From Prostheceraeus crozeri (Eukaryota; Platyhelminthes; Polycladida; Euryleptidae): DNA of 64,000 bases. A program made the translations under genes and the position numbers. The first letter of the stretch is position 1; the number at the start of each line of letters is the position of its first letter. The DNA is taken from the NCBI GenBank assembly GCA_907163375.1, contig CAJQUW010008964.1, forward strand, positions 834,501 to 898,500. Reading direction: 5' to 3'. The notes under the pieces were generated by a model. That model was given only the letters and a program-made list of their open reading frames with translations, was not told the DNA's origin and did not search any database. This document shows positions 27,301 to 42,300 of this stretch, one piece after another.

Positions 27301-30300
27301 CACCCTGTATGTGAATAACTTTTTCTCTATTTCAAGAACATAGTTACGACAGAAATCCAAGGATTCTACTTAAAACTAAATTGCTCTCAGAACACGTTTA
27401 GCATGCTAGTTTAACCTATGATGCATTGAAAATCCACAAAATGAAACATCTCCACGTTTACTCCACTGCTGTACGACCGGTCTTGCTGTAAACCAGAGAA
27501 ATATGGCTCGCATGTGCAGAGAAGGATCTGTAAACTGCAAAGAGTCATAAATAGAAGTAGTAAGAGATGTTCTAGCTCAAACAACAAGGCAACGAGTAGG
27601 CCATGCAATGTAGTGTTAGACATAGACCAATACCCATGCTAGAGAGATTTTGTTAACGAAGACTCAAGTACCTCAAGCATTTTTTCCATCGACGAGCCTT
27701 TATTTGGGGAATGGGTTGACTTGAAGAGAGGTAGGGCTCATGCGTCTGCAGTCACAGCAGAGAAAAGTGGTTTAGTAAGATGATTAAATATCGAGAGCTA
27801 GACAACTGAAAAGAAGTTTAAGGGTTTTGCAAGTCATGTCAAGTGCACATCCTGCATGACAATTTGATTGAATAATAATTAAATTCACTGTAAATCCTGT
27901 CACACTTTGCCTGGAACTGTAACACGTTTTGCGGAATGGCTATCGACCCATCCGGATTGAGCGTGGTGTTGTCCTGTGGGCAGAAGTTGGTGAACTTGGC
28001 AGCGAACGGCGCTGCATGAGCATGATGTATCGCAGTGACATGGAAGTTGTCTCATACCTTCCCGACAAAGTTAGCAGCACGAGTGATAGGAAAAGGCAAA
28101 ATATAATAGTGGCGAAGTCATGGAAAATGCTGGCATCCTGCCCAAAGGACAAGAAGGAGCAAGTCAGAAAGCAACCAATACGAATAATTCTATTTAGCTG
28201 CGGCATTTAGGCCATCACAAATGCGGCAGCTTCTTAAACCTGAGCTCCCTTGGACAGCCTTGTACAGCCTGGAAGTTGGGAAGGACATCTCCCTGAGCGA
28301 TGGTGACTCCGCTCAGTAGTCTGTTCAATTCCTCGTCATTGCGGACAGCAAGCTGAAGCTGACGTGGGATGATATGAGCAGCGTTACTTGCCAAGTCGAG
28401 GACCTCAGCTGCAAGATATTCCATGACAGCAGCGAGGTAGACTGGTGCACAGGCACCAATACTCTCACCAGTTTCCGTTCTTCAAGATACGTTGCACATG
28501 ACCGACAGGGCATTGCAGACCAGCCCGTGAGGAACGGATCTTTGCCTTGCCTGATGCTTTAGCGCCTTCATCTTTGCCGCGTCCAGACATTTTGATATTT
28601 CAACCAACACCGCTGATCATCCTCAGGACCACTGATCCGACCTCTGATAATCATTAGATCGGAAATTTAAGGCATGAATACAAAATTTGCCACAAACTCA
28701 GAATATAGGAGTGTATGTAGATGCACTTACTTGGATTTACTTTTCGATCCTCCATGACAGCTAACCACTTCGCGCTTGTTCCCAGTACCGTGACCCTATA
28801 AGAAAGGCAATTTTGATCACAAAGTGCGATTTGTAATTCAAAGCAGTTCGCCCGATAGATGATGCTAGCCTTACTTCAAATTTGGAAATCACTCGGACAA
28901 CGTAGAGCAGTCTCCTGACTCTCTTCTATAACTATTATCACAGTCTTTGTTTTGATGAACTTGCTTCTGTTTCTCCACGTACCAATTCATAAGAGGAAAT
29001 GACTGCGCAAATCCTGGCCTTAGCACTATTCCTCGTTGTCACACAGAACATTTTAAGAGGTCCTTCTTTCATAAAACAGCAAGGTTGTGGAATATGTTTC
29101 CTTTGGAGGAATTCCCAACATCTGTCAGTGTTGAAGCAACATATGAATCTAATTCTGTGGTTGAAGCATCCAAGAGAGCCGTCAATAAACTTCCACTAAG
29201 CTCTATGGAGGGCTGATAATTTGAAGCGTATTTTGTCTTATGCATTTCCAGGACACTACCTTGGTTTGTAACATTTTTTCGATATTTCCACTTTTATCCC
29301 CATGGGTGTTATTACTTAATTATTTTGCATTTTACATCTTCTATTTTGTCTATTCACTTTCACCACTTTATTTCAATTTTCAGTATCCAAGTACCTTGTT
29401 ATATACTTATGAGTTATGCATCTTTTTAATTTACCGTCAGACAATGTCATAGTTATTCAGTTATATTGCGTCATCATCCCGACTTTTCATTCTTCCATTT
29501 TCTGCTAAACTAAAACTAAAAGATCACAACACTCCAGATTATAGTCTGACTGTGTCAGCAACGTCAAAGTCTCCAGTAAGGGGGAGTAGTGACGTTAAAG
29601 CTTAATTGCATAGAAATTGACAACAATAAAACCTCTAGAATAGAAATTAAGCTTCATGCAATGCACAATAACGGCACATAAATCGCACGCATTTTCACTT
29701 AGATGCACCTGCCAACGTCTGTATCATTGGGTTAGAATCAGTCACATGAGTAAATCGAAACTTTTAATTGGTTCTTCATGCCCCAACTTAGTTCCCTCGG
29801 ATGTGCCGCGACCTTGAGTCAATTTCCATTCTAGCGAACTTCAGATAAACAGTTTATTTCTATGCTTAATTGGTGGTTGTATTCAGCATACAGTCATAGG
29901 TGTGCGGTTCCAACAAAAGTTTCAATATTCTGAGTAATCGGACTGCCACTGTCGTTTCAGAAGGTCGCTGTTCGTGCTCCGATTTTTCCGAGTAGCCGAC
30001 GGCATGTGGAGCTTTGCGACAATGAATTAATTCATTAACCAAGGTATTTACTTCGATGGATACGTGTGAGCTCAAGGAACTTACCCTAATTCATCCACCA
30101 TATCCCACATATATGCATCATGAGGTCTGAGAGGCGAACCATCGTAGCAAAGGAGTGATGATCCGCAAGCAAGAGCAGACGCCGCCCAATTCCACATCAT
30201 CCAGCCCGTCTGAAGGAGAAAATTTTCCGAGTTCGGTGCATTACAATTACGAAGTCTCTTAGTTTGCAATAATGACTTACAGTTGAATAGTAAACAAGTA

Positions 30301-33300
30301 AATCCTGTGGTCCGAGATCGCAGTGTAAGAGATGCTCCTTTTTGTGTGTGATAAGAGTGCCCTGAAATAAGACAATAATGGAAAAATTAAGGTAAACAAG
30401 ACTTCATTTGGGTGACTTGAAATTCTATGAGAGTTTCTTTAAGCTTTATGCCAAAGCATTATATTAATCTGCGCATTATATTCGCACCATTGTCTTTTCG
30501 GTTCTTTCAATCTTCATGGTCTGATCACTTTTCACAGCCCATTTCTCACTCCCGCACACCATCGTGCTACGGACACAGGCAGAATAGACCTGGCCTTTCA
30601 TTTTCAAGGTGAGAGCTTTAAATGTCAGGAAAGGTGCAAGTTCATGGAACTTCCTCCATCTCCACCTTACTCTCGAAGTCAGTGCAAGGTCGGATCCACC
30701 TGCAGCAGTCAACATATCACCAAGGTAACAGAAGGACTTAGCTGAGCGGAAACGGTCACCACCCACACTTAACTCATCAAACTCACTCGGAGTCTCTGCC
30801 TCCTCTCTACTCCCTACCGATTGCTTCTAAGATATTAAAAGAGTAATCATCAGATGCCATGTCAATGAAAATTATCAATATTACAATGACAACTACATTC
30901 TAATGAGTGGCCGTAAATTGCTGATTGCATGGTATTGTCTCACTGAAGTAAGTGATGTGTTGGTCAACCTCACATTTAAATTGATAAACAACACCACCAA
31001 AGATGGATTTCGAAGTAGTCGATTTTGAACTAAAACAATGACCTAACCTTCTGGTACTAGGCACGAAGCTAATACAGAAGCAATTTTTACATATGCATGT
31101 TTCAAATGCTATTTCAAGCAATAAGATTATTTGCCAATGACAGGAATATCCAGACAGAAGCGTCGATTTTATTCAGTTTGCGCATGGAGATTTAAGTCGA
31201 ATTTCAAGCACATAAAATGCTTGAAATGTTGTGCACGGAGCTATTGGATACCCGTTAAATGAAAAAAGATTGATGAGAACAGTGACTTCTTGATGAAAAT
31301 TTAACCAAAAAATACAAGTAGTGTATGCTATGCCCTATGCAATAGAATGAGAAAGAGACATCGCTTCCAAGCAATACGACATTTAGTAGTTGAGAAAACC
31401 TCCAATTGCACGTGTATTTTCATTTGGGGATTGGAAGGTAAGCATTTGATGAAGGAAAACTAAATGAAGTTTTTCTTTATCAAATGGAGACGACGACATA
31501 TCCTCCAAAACTCCAAATGAAAACAATAGAGCAGATTTCTTTGAAATTGAGAATTATGTTTGTGTAGGTAGGCTTCCTGTAAGCACAAGTGTCACGAATG
31601 TTTTCGGAAATATTAATGTACATGTGTAGAGACGGAATGCTTCTGCCTCCCATATCTTTTGTGAATTCTATACATGCATTAGGATGCCATGAGTCAGCAT
31701 TTTGAGAAACGGAGTGTTATCTTCAATCTAAAAAATGAGAAGAATATCGTCAACATTGCGACGACAGAATTTTAGGCCTGGAAAATTCTTTGCATTTCAG
31801 AACCTCATAAGGTTGCTCTAAGTGGGAGCCAAGGTGGACCCAGTGACAATCCATCAATCTTTTATAGAATTTCACTAAAAGTGAAAAGTTCACCTGTTGT
31901 CAAACGCAGCTATTCAATGAAAATTTCTTCTGGAATTTTTCACACGGATTGTGTCATAAACGAGGTTTTCAGTCATTTTCATAATTTCATCAAGAGGTAT
32001 GTTGATGAAAAGTGAAGAAACGTCAAAGCTGACTAGTAGAGAATTTTCTGTCAATTTGAACTCATTCAACACATCCAAAAGTTCAGAATTTGTATCGATT
32101 GTATAGTGAGTACTGAATAGGTATAGTGGTTGTGAGAAATTTGTTCAAATATTATGCCAAATTATATTCAGCTGCATTGTGTGTAACCGCTATTGGAAAC
32201 CGGTAAGAGACACCACTCCCAGTGAATTTTGTGCTTTGGCAGTACGTTACAGCTTCCTCGCTTGTGCAATGTGCACCATGAAATATTATCTCATTGTAAG
32301 ATGTTTTATGTTGCAATTTACTTTAGGCCATTTGTAAAATCCATTATACATGTATTATTTTGCACTTATACAAGACCTTTCGTCATGTAACATCATATTT
32401 TCAAGACAATATAATTGCCAATTCAACGAGAGATGCAGCCAAGGAGATACAGCAAGCAAACCAAAACCGAACGTGCAAGGAGTAAGAATTAGTGTGACGA
32501 ATTTAATATGTAATGATTAGCACTATCTACTCCTACAAACCCTCAGCAGTAGTGCTAAAGAGGTGTAAAATGTAAGTGGGCAGAGAAAGTATGTTATCCA
32601 ATATGGTACGATGAATAAGTCACTTAACCACATATTTGGACAACCTGGGTGATGCCGGATTATATTGGACAAGCAATGGATAGCCTTCCTGAAAAATATC
32701 ACTTAATGGCTTTTGGACTTTCTTCCCCCGTCGTTGTCTTTCGAGCCGTGAGACATCGATTTATAATCGAAAGTTAGGATAATTTAGACATTTTAAAATT
32801 AAATTTTAATCATGAGTCTTAGCTTGAAACAGTTTCTTTCTCAACGTTTTCGTTGCTGCGCCAGTCTTAAGTTGTTTTGTAAAAAATCCTTGTTATTAGA
32901 TAGATAATCCTTTTATTCATTTCACTATACATCCTATATAATCTGTATTCAAGTCTTCCGATAATCTCACTGACTTTCAGTAGCACCACGCCAAAAATGT
33001 CATAAAAAATAGAGCTATAATTAGATCTTGTATTGAATATACATGCACATTTATACTACACGTATAAGCGCAATCCCAACTTTTGCATAACACAAACTGT
33101 GTAAACGGATATCTATGATCGCAGGACTAGATGATATATAGGCCTACGTACTATGACAGTACGAGAGAGCATGGCCTGTGCTGGAATTGGTGAATTGGGT
33201 GATTACATGATTACTAGGGCAGTTTTTTTTTGACTTGTCAAAAAAAGTCAAAATTTTGTCAAAAATATGGGTCCGGTAAAAAAAAGTCAAAATTTATGAC

Positions 33301-36300
33301 TGCAGGATTTTAGCTAAAAGAATGACACAAATTGAGGTACGTGAAATCGTCAATTCTTTCGAAGGAACGGACATCCTTGTTAGTCGTGCTAAAGCTGCTG
33401 TCAATGATGCCACAGTCACACAGTCCCTCGTGAAGATTCAGCGCGACTACCAGGAACTTCCGAAACTGATCGAGAAAATGGAGAGCTCGAAATACACTCT
33501 CAAAGAAGCCCACGACGATATAGCGACACTAAACTTGAAGCAGGACTGTGTGGGCATCGGTGCTTACATAAAAAACGCATGATCAAGAACTGTGACGTTG
33601 ACAACATTATCAAATCAAAACAAGTGAACGTGTCTCCAGCCGTGTACGATGAACTTCGGTGCTGTCAGCCAACTTCTGCTGCAGTTGAACGATCCTTTTC
33701 TATGCTGGGTAAGCTTTTGCGCAAGGACAGACCTTTCTTGCCTGAAAATGTATGCAAATATTTGTGTATGTACTACAATAAACTGTAATGGAATATGATT
33801 CTAGATTGGAAAATTCGCGTTTTCTTTAAGGTCAAAATTTGTCAAATTTTCTCGTTTTCAAGGTCAAAATTTGCTTTTTATAGGTCCAAAAAAAACTGCC
33901 CTAATGATTACTAATTATTTTTCTTCATAATCATTCTTGATAATTATATCGATATTGATAGTCATTGATAATTATTTGAATTAATTCCAAATTAACAATG
34001 CCGGCGCTGTATCGGTATTTCAGTTCATCGATATTATTTCATCCTGGAATAAGCCTATGAAACTTATTAAAAAATATAATACATGTAAACATTCATATTA
34101 TAAATTGTATAACATATATTTTAAGAGTAAGATAGACTTGCATTAACTTCATAAAACCTATCAATTAACGTTCTTTCCTGAAGTGTGTTAAAAACTGGAG
34201 CTGAATTTTAAAACTAACTGAGGAGCAGCAAAACTTACACCGGTTGAGTGAACAATGCATTTCGGTGCGCCAGTAGTCCCTGAGCTGTACATTACAACCA
34301 AAGGATGATTGAAAGGAAGTTGTATGAATTCCATCGGTGAAGAGTCAAAATCTTTCACGAAATCATTCCATGTACAGCTGAAATGATGAAACAGTTATGA
34401 ATGATTGTAAATTACTGAGCCATGCTGACGAATCTAATGAGGAGAATCGCAACTTTTAAGGCTACCAAGGAGTTGTACTTAAATTGCTGTACGATGAGGA
34501 CATCTTTAAGATCATAGAGTAAGTAAAAAAAATAAATGAACGTTGTTTATACTCGGAAGCACATTAGGCACGGAGCCTTTCTTCCATGTGGCCATTTACC
34601 ACTCTCGTATATTATGTAGAGTAGTAACTCAGCATTCATTAAATCTCCAATGTGTATACAGTTTCGATTTCACTAAATGAACATGAGTCGAGACCAGCTC
34701 GACCCAGTGCCACCTGTGAGATATGCAGTTTTTACAAGCTTAGAGAAATGTAAACGAATTTGACTGATCATAATAGCAATACAGAATTCCAGAAATCCTC
34801 CAAATCATGACAACTGGGAGAGGTAATATAGTTTGTTAAATTAGCCATTCGATGGGATACCATTACTAAAAGCTCAGCTTTATTAAAATAAGATTATTTT
34901 CTTAAGAGTGATCGTATCACAAACTACCACTGAAACAGCAAAGCATCGTAATCAAAGAAACTGATCACAATGAGCTTTAAAAGATGCAAATGGATCCATA
35001 TTAATTATTCAGATTTAAGAAATGACGCCTTGTGAATCATTAAATCATGCCGCTGAAAATTGAATTAAAACCATGACATATTATAGTCAAGAAGCTCTCA
35101 ATAAGATCTCAACTTTTCTTTCAAGACTTGCAGGGACTATGACTTATGGGTTTATGAAATTTCATTGATTATCAGCTTAATTATGATGCTTATTAGCAAA
35201 TATTCATTCCTTTTGATAACCAACTTGTTTCATGCTACTTATATATGACTTCATGTCGGTAGTATATAAATTTGCTAAAATTTAGCATTTTGAAAACTGC
35301 TCAAATATTTTTTTGGGCAGCAGAAACGTTATCTCCGCAAAAAACTGAATCTTTTCATATAAAACTTTTCACTGCATACAGATACTTTTTTGAGTCGACA
35401 CTCTACCTAATACTTGCTCTATCTTTAAGATATATTTCTTCTCCATTTACGAAGAGGTTACAAAAGTTTATTGAATATATCACTCCGCCAAAGGGTTCAA
35501 CCACTTCAATCAGCATTTATCAACCTTCTCATCGTGACAGCTTCGAAGTTCTTTCGGATGCACTATTACAAAAATTCATCGATTTTCTTCAGAAATGCAG
35601 CTTTTAATACAAATGATATCAGCACTTCAAGAAGTTCAGTCTATGCTGAGAAGTTTATGCAATGTTGCTTATCAGCTTGGATGCATAATACGTGCATTCG
35701 CTCTTTGAACTGTCTCAATTTATAAATAGTTACTTGAACTCATCCGGCGACTTCTTTCGACCCAATCACCCAAACCAGTACACTTGATATGATTTTACTC
35801 CTCTTATCATTTTGGAAAACGCTTTGGATTTCAAGCTCTGAACTGAAAGCTAGACACTTCTGACACCTTTCAGAAAACTTTATCTCGAAATATTCAGATT
35901 GAGAATGTCGGTAATAGAGGTATGTAATTGTCACCTAACCATGGTCTTGAATGATAATTTTCTATAAATAGATGGAAGCATTTCGCTATAATTAGTAAGT
36001 AATAATCATCTATCGCATGCAATTGTGACGTGATTGCGGTACAATAAGTGTTTATCTCACTGAATGACTTCAAAAATAAAGTCGCTCTACATTTATATCG
36101 TATTCGATGATCATATGCGTTACTCACCTTCTGCTTAAATCTGAAATGTCACATTGTGCCTCCTTAACAAATGGCAGCACAACGATACGCTGTAGGCTTG
36201 GTAAGCCGGCGACAACCTCTTATCTTGTTTATGTGATTGTGATTTCTCCCGTTATATACGACGGCATTGACGGAAAACATGACCAACGGACTGATTTGAC

Positions 36301-39300
36301 TAAACCGATCCAAAACACCCTGTTAAAAGAAATAAGGCATCAAATGCGTTATCAGTGCTCCGAGCGGCTGAGGCCCGAAATTTTCGGGAATTTCTTATGA
36401 TCACTTCATCAAAGACATAAGTATGCGTCTATATGAAATCTGCAGTGAGAGGGCAAAATGTGTCAAGTCCATTCCTTTATGTTTTGGGATTATGTTGCCG
36501 ATGCCAGTCCTTCGTCTGTGTTGATGTGATCATTACTCACCCTTGTCCCACCAAAAGCATGAAACCATACTAGAGACTAGCAACTTGGAGTGTTGAAGCC
36601 TTCACACACTGGCAACTGTCACCAAGTAGGGATTAATAGCCGCCAGGCAGTTGGCCGCAGATCGCATGGTTTTGAAGCAAAAGAGAAAGTGCACTTTTGC
36701 ATCCCTATTCGTAAAAGAATCCAACACGGAAGTGAAGGAGTTTTCACATACAGAAAAAAGATTACAATAGAATGACCACTGATCACTTACCCGATACTTA
36801 GCTATAGCTTGTCATGAAAGTGTTTCGTATACAAGAAATGTTACTTGTAGTGCTTGCTTATGTCAAGGATGCTTCCACTGCATCACGGAAATTCAGGGAC
36901 TATAATGACGATGCTACTGCGAAAGCGATAATCCTGGCAAGAGTAATTCTTCGGGAATCACTCGGAGCACTGCCGTTATCGTACGTCAAGAAAGTAAATT
37001 ATACAAAAACAGCATTGATAACAAAAATCTCTTCAGATACTCAAAAAGAGCATTGTCGACAACACCATACGGAAATACACAAGCCATCATGCAGCTGATC
37101 AGGTAATATGAAGTCGCGCTTCAAATGAAGGCTTTCTAAGAAGTTTGAAGCTATGCTAAAAGGCATGCAATCTTTTGTATGATTACATTCCTGAATTTTG
37201 CTGCATTCGGCTGCGACAAGAGTAGGCGAAAATTCTGGAGTAGAATCTTCAAATAAAAGATAACATGTTTCTTATTTTTACTATAAGAAACATACAAATT
37301 CACAGAACACTATATAAACTTCAAAAAATGAATATCAGATAACTGTGCTCACCGCCGGACCAAAATCTGGTGATGTGGAACTCCAGACAGCTCCGATAGC
37401 AGCTGCAGCCAACATGGCTTCTATCGCTTCGATGCAATTAGGTAAGTAGCCAACTACACGATCTCCAGGCAGGACATTCAGGCCTCTCAATGCGCCTGAT
37501 AGCCGGCGGACATTGTCGCGCAGCTGTGACCAAGTGCGTGTTTCAACCTTGACATCACCTTCCTCTGTAACAAAGAAGAAAATATGAATGCATTAACGAC
37601 GCCAGACATATTTTTAAGCAGATAGTATAAATAGACTGCTAAATGTCATGGCCAAGGATATGAGCAAAGTGTAATGAATATCTTCGGAAAAAGAAGTAGT
37701 TAGAAATAGGAATCATCTTTTATAGGCTGTTACATTTCTGATAGCAGTCCCTTCAAATGCTAATATTCGGCAGATGCTCCTCGATATTTCATAGTCTTGC
37801 GAAGGCTCTCTAATGCTAGATGCAATTATTTACTTCACATCACCACCATGATGCCACGACTTTCATTATGCAATTATTATGCAATTCATTATAATTCATG
37901 CATTTCATATGCAATTCATTATGCATTATTGGAAAACTGCAAATCATCATGCATTTGGAGTTCTTAAACTCACAAGTGTAGCTAACAAAAATCTCCAAAA
38001 ATATTAGTTGATTTAATTGATCTCCACTCCCTTCCCGACCAAGCCAACACATGCTGCATAAATTCAGAATCATTCAATGACCAAGCGTGAACCCATAGCT
38101 TTCTGTTAACTTGAACAGCGATAAAATCCAGGTACTGAAGTGACCCTAGCCAGTTGCTGAGGGCATGGTGCAATGCACAACGGTGTGGCTCTGCACGAGT
38201 CAAACCGCACAATGTTTAGCCTATTTTCATTTGAACACTGCAGCGCATTCCATAAGTATGCTTCGCAGTACTCAGTCTGAAAATCTTGAGATTCCTGCCT
38301 TCTGAAATCTGTGGTTTACAAACTTGTTCAAACTTATTTTGATATCCATAATCACTTGATTTGTCTAATTTTCTACCTGAGTTGCCTCGAGTTTGGTTCA
38401 CTCATTTCTGAGTACAACGTGTTCCTACGCATTTGCTTTGCTTTATACATACAAACATTTGCTCTGGCTTGTGCTCAGGGCTGACTAAACCTGAGCATGC
38501 AGTCCGATTCTCTGCGATTAACTTACTCTTTCCAAAGAGAGCTATCTTGTCTCCACCAGGATAATTCAGGATATTTTCTGCATAATTCATTTGACAGTCT
38601 TGAAACCAGGTAGGGATGGTATTCATTTCTGCATTTTCGTTGACCACCTACAACAGGATAGAGAAACAAAAGGGAATGTCATGAATGTCTAAATACAAAG
38701 GAATTCTTTTCGTAATCCATTCCAAGTGAATGACAGTTAAATGATAAGAGTACTTGTAGAATGTGTTAGTGGCTTTTTTGAATGACAGTAAACAATTAGT
38801 TCGCATTCCAACATGAACATCAAATCCCTACTTCTGCTCATTCAGATGTTTCATAGGTAAGTATTCTTGACCTCTTAGCACTATGCAATATCTGTGACTT
38901 TCTATTATCAGCCGAAATTCATCATGATTTGATTACGCTGACAACGTCGCACATTTCATAAGGCATCATTCGACAGAAATAATAGCATTGTTGTCTAGTA
39001 TTCGTCAATGCCTCTTCATTTTTTACGAAAAATAGAATGACATAAATCATCAGACACATGATTTATTTTACGCTAGCAATCTTTGTGTCTAGAAAAAGCT
39101 TTCATCAATGCCCCTTCCATCATTATCATGTATTTCAGAATTTTCGAATGAAATTATGCTTGACATCATGCTTGACATGAAAGAAACCGGCATGATATTT
39201 CATTTGGACAGTCGACCATACAATTTCTAAAATCACAGCAAGTTTTCATCCTTTTATAATGTACATCGGAAGACATCAATTTCTGTTTTTTAAATTTTTA

Positions 39301-42300
39301 TTTAATCATTAATCAGACAAGGAACTTTCGGCAATAATTTTCTCATTTTTTGGCAACGATGAAAGTATCATTTGATCAAGAACAAACTGTAATGAATGCT
39401 CTTCTTCGCTCCAAACCTGCGAGGAACTGGCTGCGGCAGTGCATGTACATGTAGGTCTACTGTCATAGCTACTTCGGCAACTTCCCATTAATTACAATAC
39501 CAAGAGTGGCTTTTTAAGACAAGCATTCCTTTCGATTTCCGAAAGGAATCGAAAAAAACTTCAGCGAATAATTTATTGTCTGTCACTAATCTAAATTTAA
39601 CAAGAAAGGCTGACTTTAACAAGAAATCCGGTAAATATAATTCCCACAATGGGTTTTGGTAATGTCAAACAAAAGCCTCAAGACACACTTCAAAATCGTC
39701 AAAAATTTGCATTGAAAAAAAGCACATCATGAAGCTGCTTTGAAAGATACCACTACTTATTGCAGTACAGAAGCAAACCCACATAAAAATGAAAGCTCCT
39801 ATTATGTATGTAATTGATTTTTGGCAATTACTTAATTTAACTTTGTCTGCATGCATGCTGAAAACACGGCTAAACAGTTTCGCAAGAAATGCAGACTTAG
39901 AAATAGCTCCTTCGTACTTAGAACGGCTAATTTTCATTCAGATGTTTTGCGCTCAAATTACACTTGCTGTTTGACTTTTTGAACAAGGCAATTATTTAGA
40001 ACATCGGCTCGAATACAAAGATCTGAAGTTTAAACATCAGCATGATTTCGTTCAAAATTCGGGCTCCTGAATTATTCCAGATGATTGGAGCACTAATTTG
40101 ATTCACTTCCTAAAAGCTAATAACATTAACAAGAAAACTTTTGTAATTTGTTCCGGAATCCGGATGAAGTGCTATATCTATTAATATTTTGAGTTTGAAC
40201 TTACCTTCGTATGTTTGACGGAGCTTTTTATATCAGAAAAGTCCATAAAGCATTCCCAAAACGACGATAATTCTGTGATAGACCATTTATGTAGAGATTC
40301 ATAACTTCCTGTAACATGAGAAATAATCTGTTCAAATTTCTGTAAAAAAGGGTATTCAACAAATGCTACTTTTGGGACACTGTTGACAGGTCGCAAAGTT
40401 GCTGTACCAGCAATTATTTTCTAATAATTATCACAGATGCACTAACGCAGGTCATGTGAAGTAGTGTACTAAGTTAAAAGTAGTATCAGTTGAATGACCG
40501 CTGAAACTATTTTGATATGACAGTTGCGCATCTAAATTTTACACAGGGGGGAGGGGTTATGCAGATGCTGAGACAGGGTGCGGCATAAACAATGTCACAA
40601 TATTTTAATGTAGAATAACTTTCCAACAGAAATCTAAAAATACTAAAGATAAAGAATGTTAAGGAGATAAAAAAGATCCAGCGATGAAGATCTCAATGAT
40701 CTATCATGCACATTGAATGTAGTCTAATGGTCAAAAGTAAGTAATGACATATCTAAGAATGAAAATGTTTGGGGTTCATCTTGGACGAAATGTGGAGACT
40801 TTGGAAGAAATAAAATAGGAAAATACGAAATTTTTGCAAACACCGCGATTCTTTGCGAAACACCGCAAAGAATCAACTCATTGCCAGCATCATTTGTACA
40901 CGTTTTCGAGATGAAGATTTTCACAAGAAGCTGCAGCGGTCCATTGACAGCATACCGAGGAGACTCAAAAAGGTCATTAAAGCCGAAGGTGGTCACATAT
41001 CTTGTTAATGAGACTAATTGCATGCTAATTTGTTACATCTTTTATTTTTAACTTACATATTTCTGTTTTTTATTGAAGAGGTCATAAATGTAGTGTCTCA
41101 CCTTTTGACAAAAACGTCTTCATTTATTACAAATTGTAAATAAATAATGGATTTTTCACAATGTCATCATTATCGTTATTTATGGCTATTTATGTTAGTT
41201 TCTTCTAATTGTGGTAATTTTGATTCTACCGAACCGTCCATCTATCTACAAGAGGAGGGAAAGATTAATGTGTGTACATTGACTCAAACTCAGTCAGTTC
41301 TAATTATAATTTATCTGACTTCTAACATGCTCAAATTCGAGAAGACAACATAAACGAGTATCAATATCTCAATTTGTATGTTTCGTTTATTGATTTCTGA
41401 CTGTCAACAATTTTTACGTGGTCGCTCATGTTTTACGTCAATTGATAATTGATGCAGATGTCATCTTATCGATTAAACGAAATCATTTGACTAAGTGCCT
41501 CATAAGCGGCTTACTCATAGTCAACTTCAATCCCTCTTGTAAAACACATACATCTAACTTCTAAGTGGTCTACTATAGAATTTGTTACATTTCTCATCAT
41601 AAACCAATAGCAGTCAATAAGTTATAGTCAATGAAAATTTCTCTACTTCGTGAAAGTTATTAGTGCGAATTGCTGAATTTTTTAATGATCACAATATGTT
41701 ATTGTTTCATGCATGTATATCACCTATCGTTCCGGATCTCTTAATAAGTAGGACTTAATAATTAGGCAAGACGAATGCTGGCGTGCGTTATTAATTTTGA
41801 ATACATATTCCGATCTGCTTTGATATGCCGTTTTTACCAAACCTTAACATTTTTCATTGCAAAAGTATGATGGTGCATAACTCTAAAAGATGAAATCATG
41901 ACTTGCTTAAACATATTAAATATGAATGAAAATGTCCTCTCCTTCCAGACAGTGTCATCTCGTATTTCAGTGTCATTACTCAATCTCACATCCACTTTAT
42001 TGTCATTCTGTAAATTTCTCAATCGCCTTATCATCAGTCATCTCATTCATTCTCTTTTGTATACATGTACGTGTTTTTCAATTGAAAAAATATACGTTCT
42101 GATATTCTGATATTCTAGTGTCATTCCGCCGGGCTACGTGAATGATAGTGACTTGAGTTCGAAATCACATGTCAGCATTGGTGACGATGTCAAGATAAAA
42201 ACTAAAACATATCATTGAGTGTTAACAGGAAATGAAGCTATCTCCACTTAAGCAAACAACCAATTTCGACGCTAGCTAAATGAGAATCACATTAATAAAA

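Noticed and set aside
27929..28210. Overlapping frames beside the H2A pseudogene taken as another histone
   Set aside because: Neither strand shows H2B, H3, H4 or H1 signatures.
36107..36400. 97-codon plus-strand frame
   Set aside because: Antisense to AACS exon 5; the minus strand has the conserved protein.
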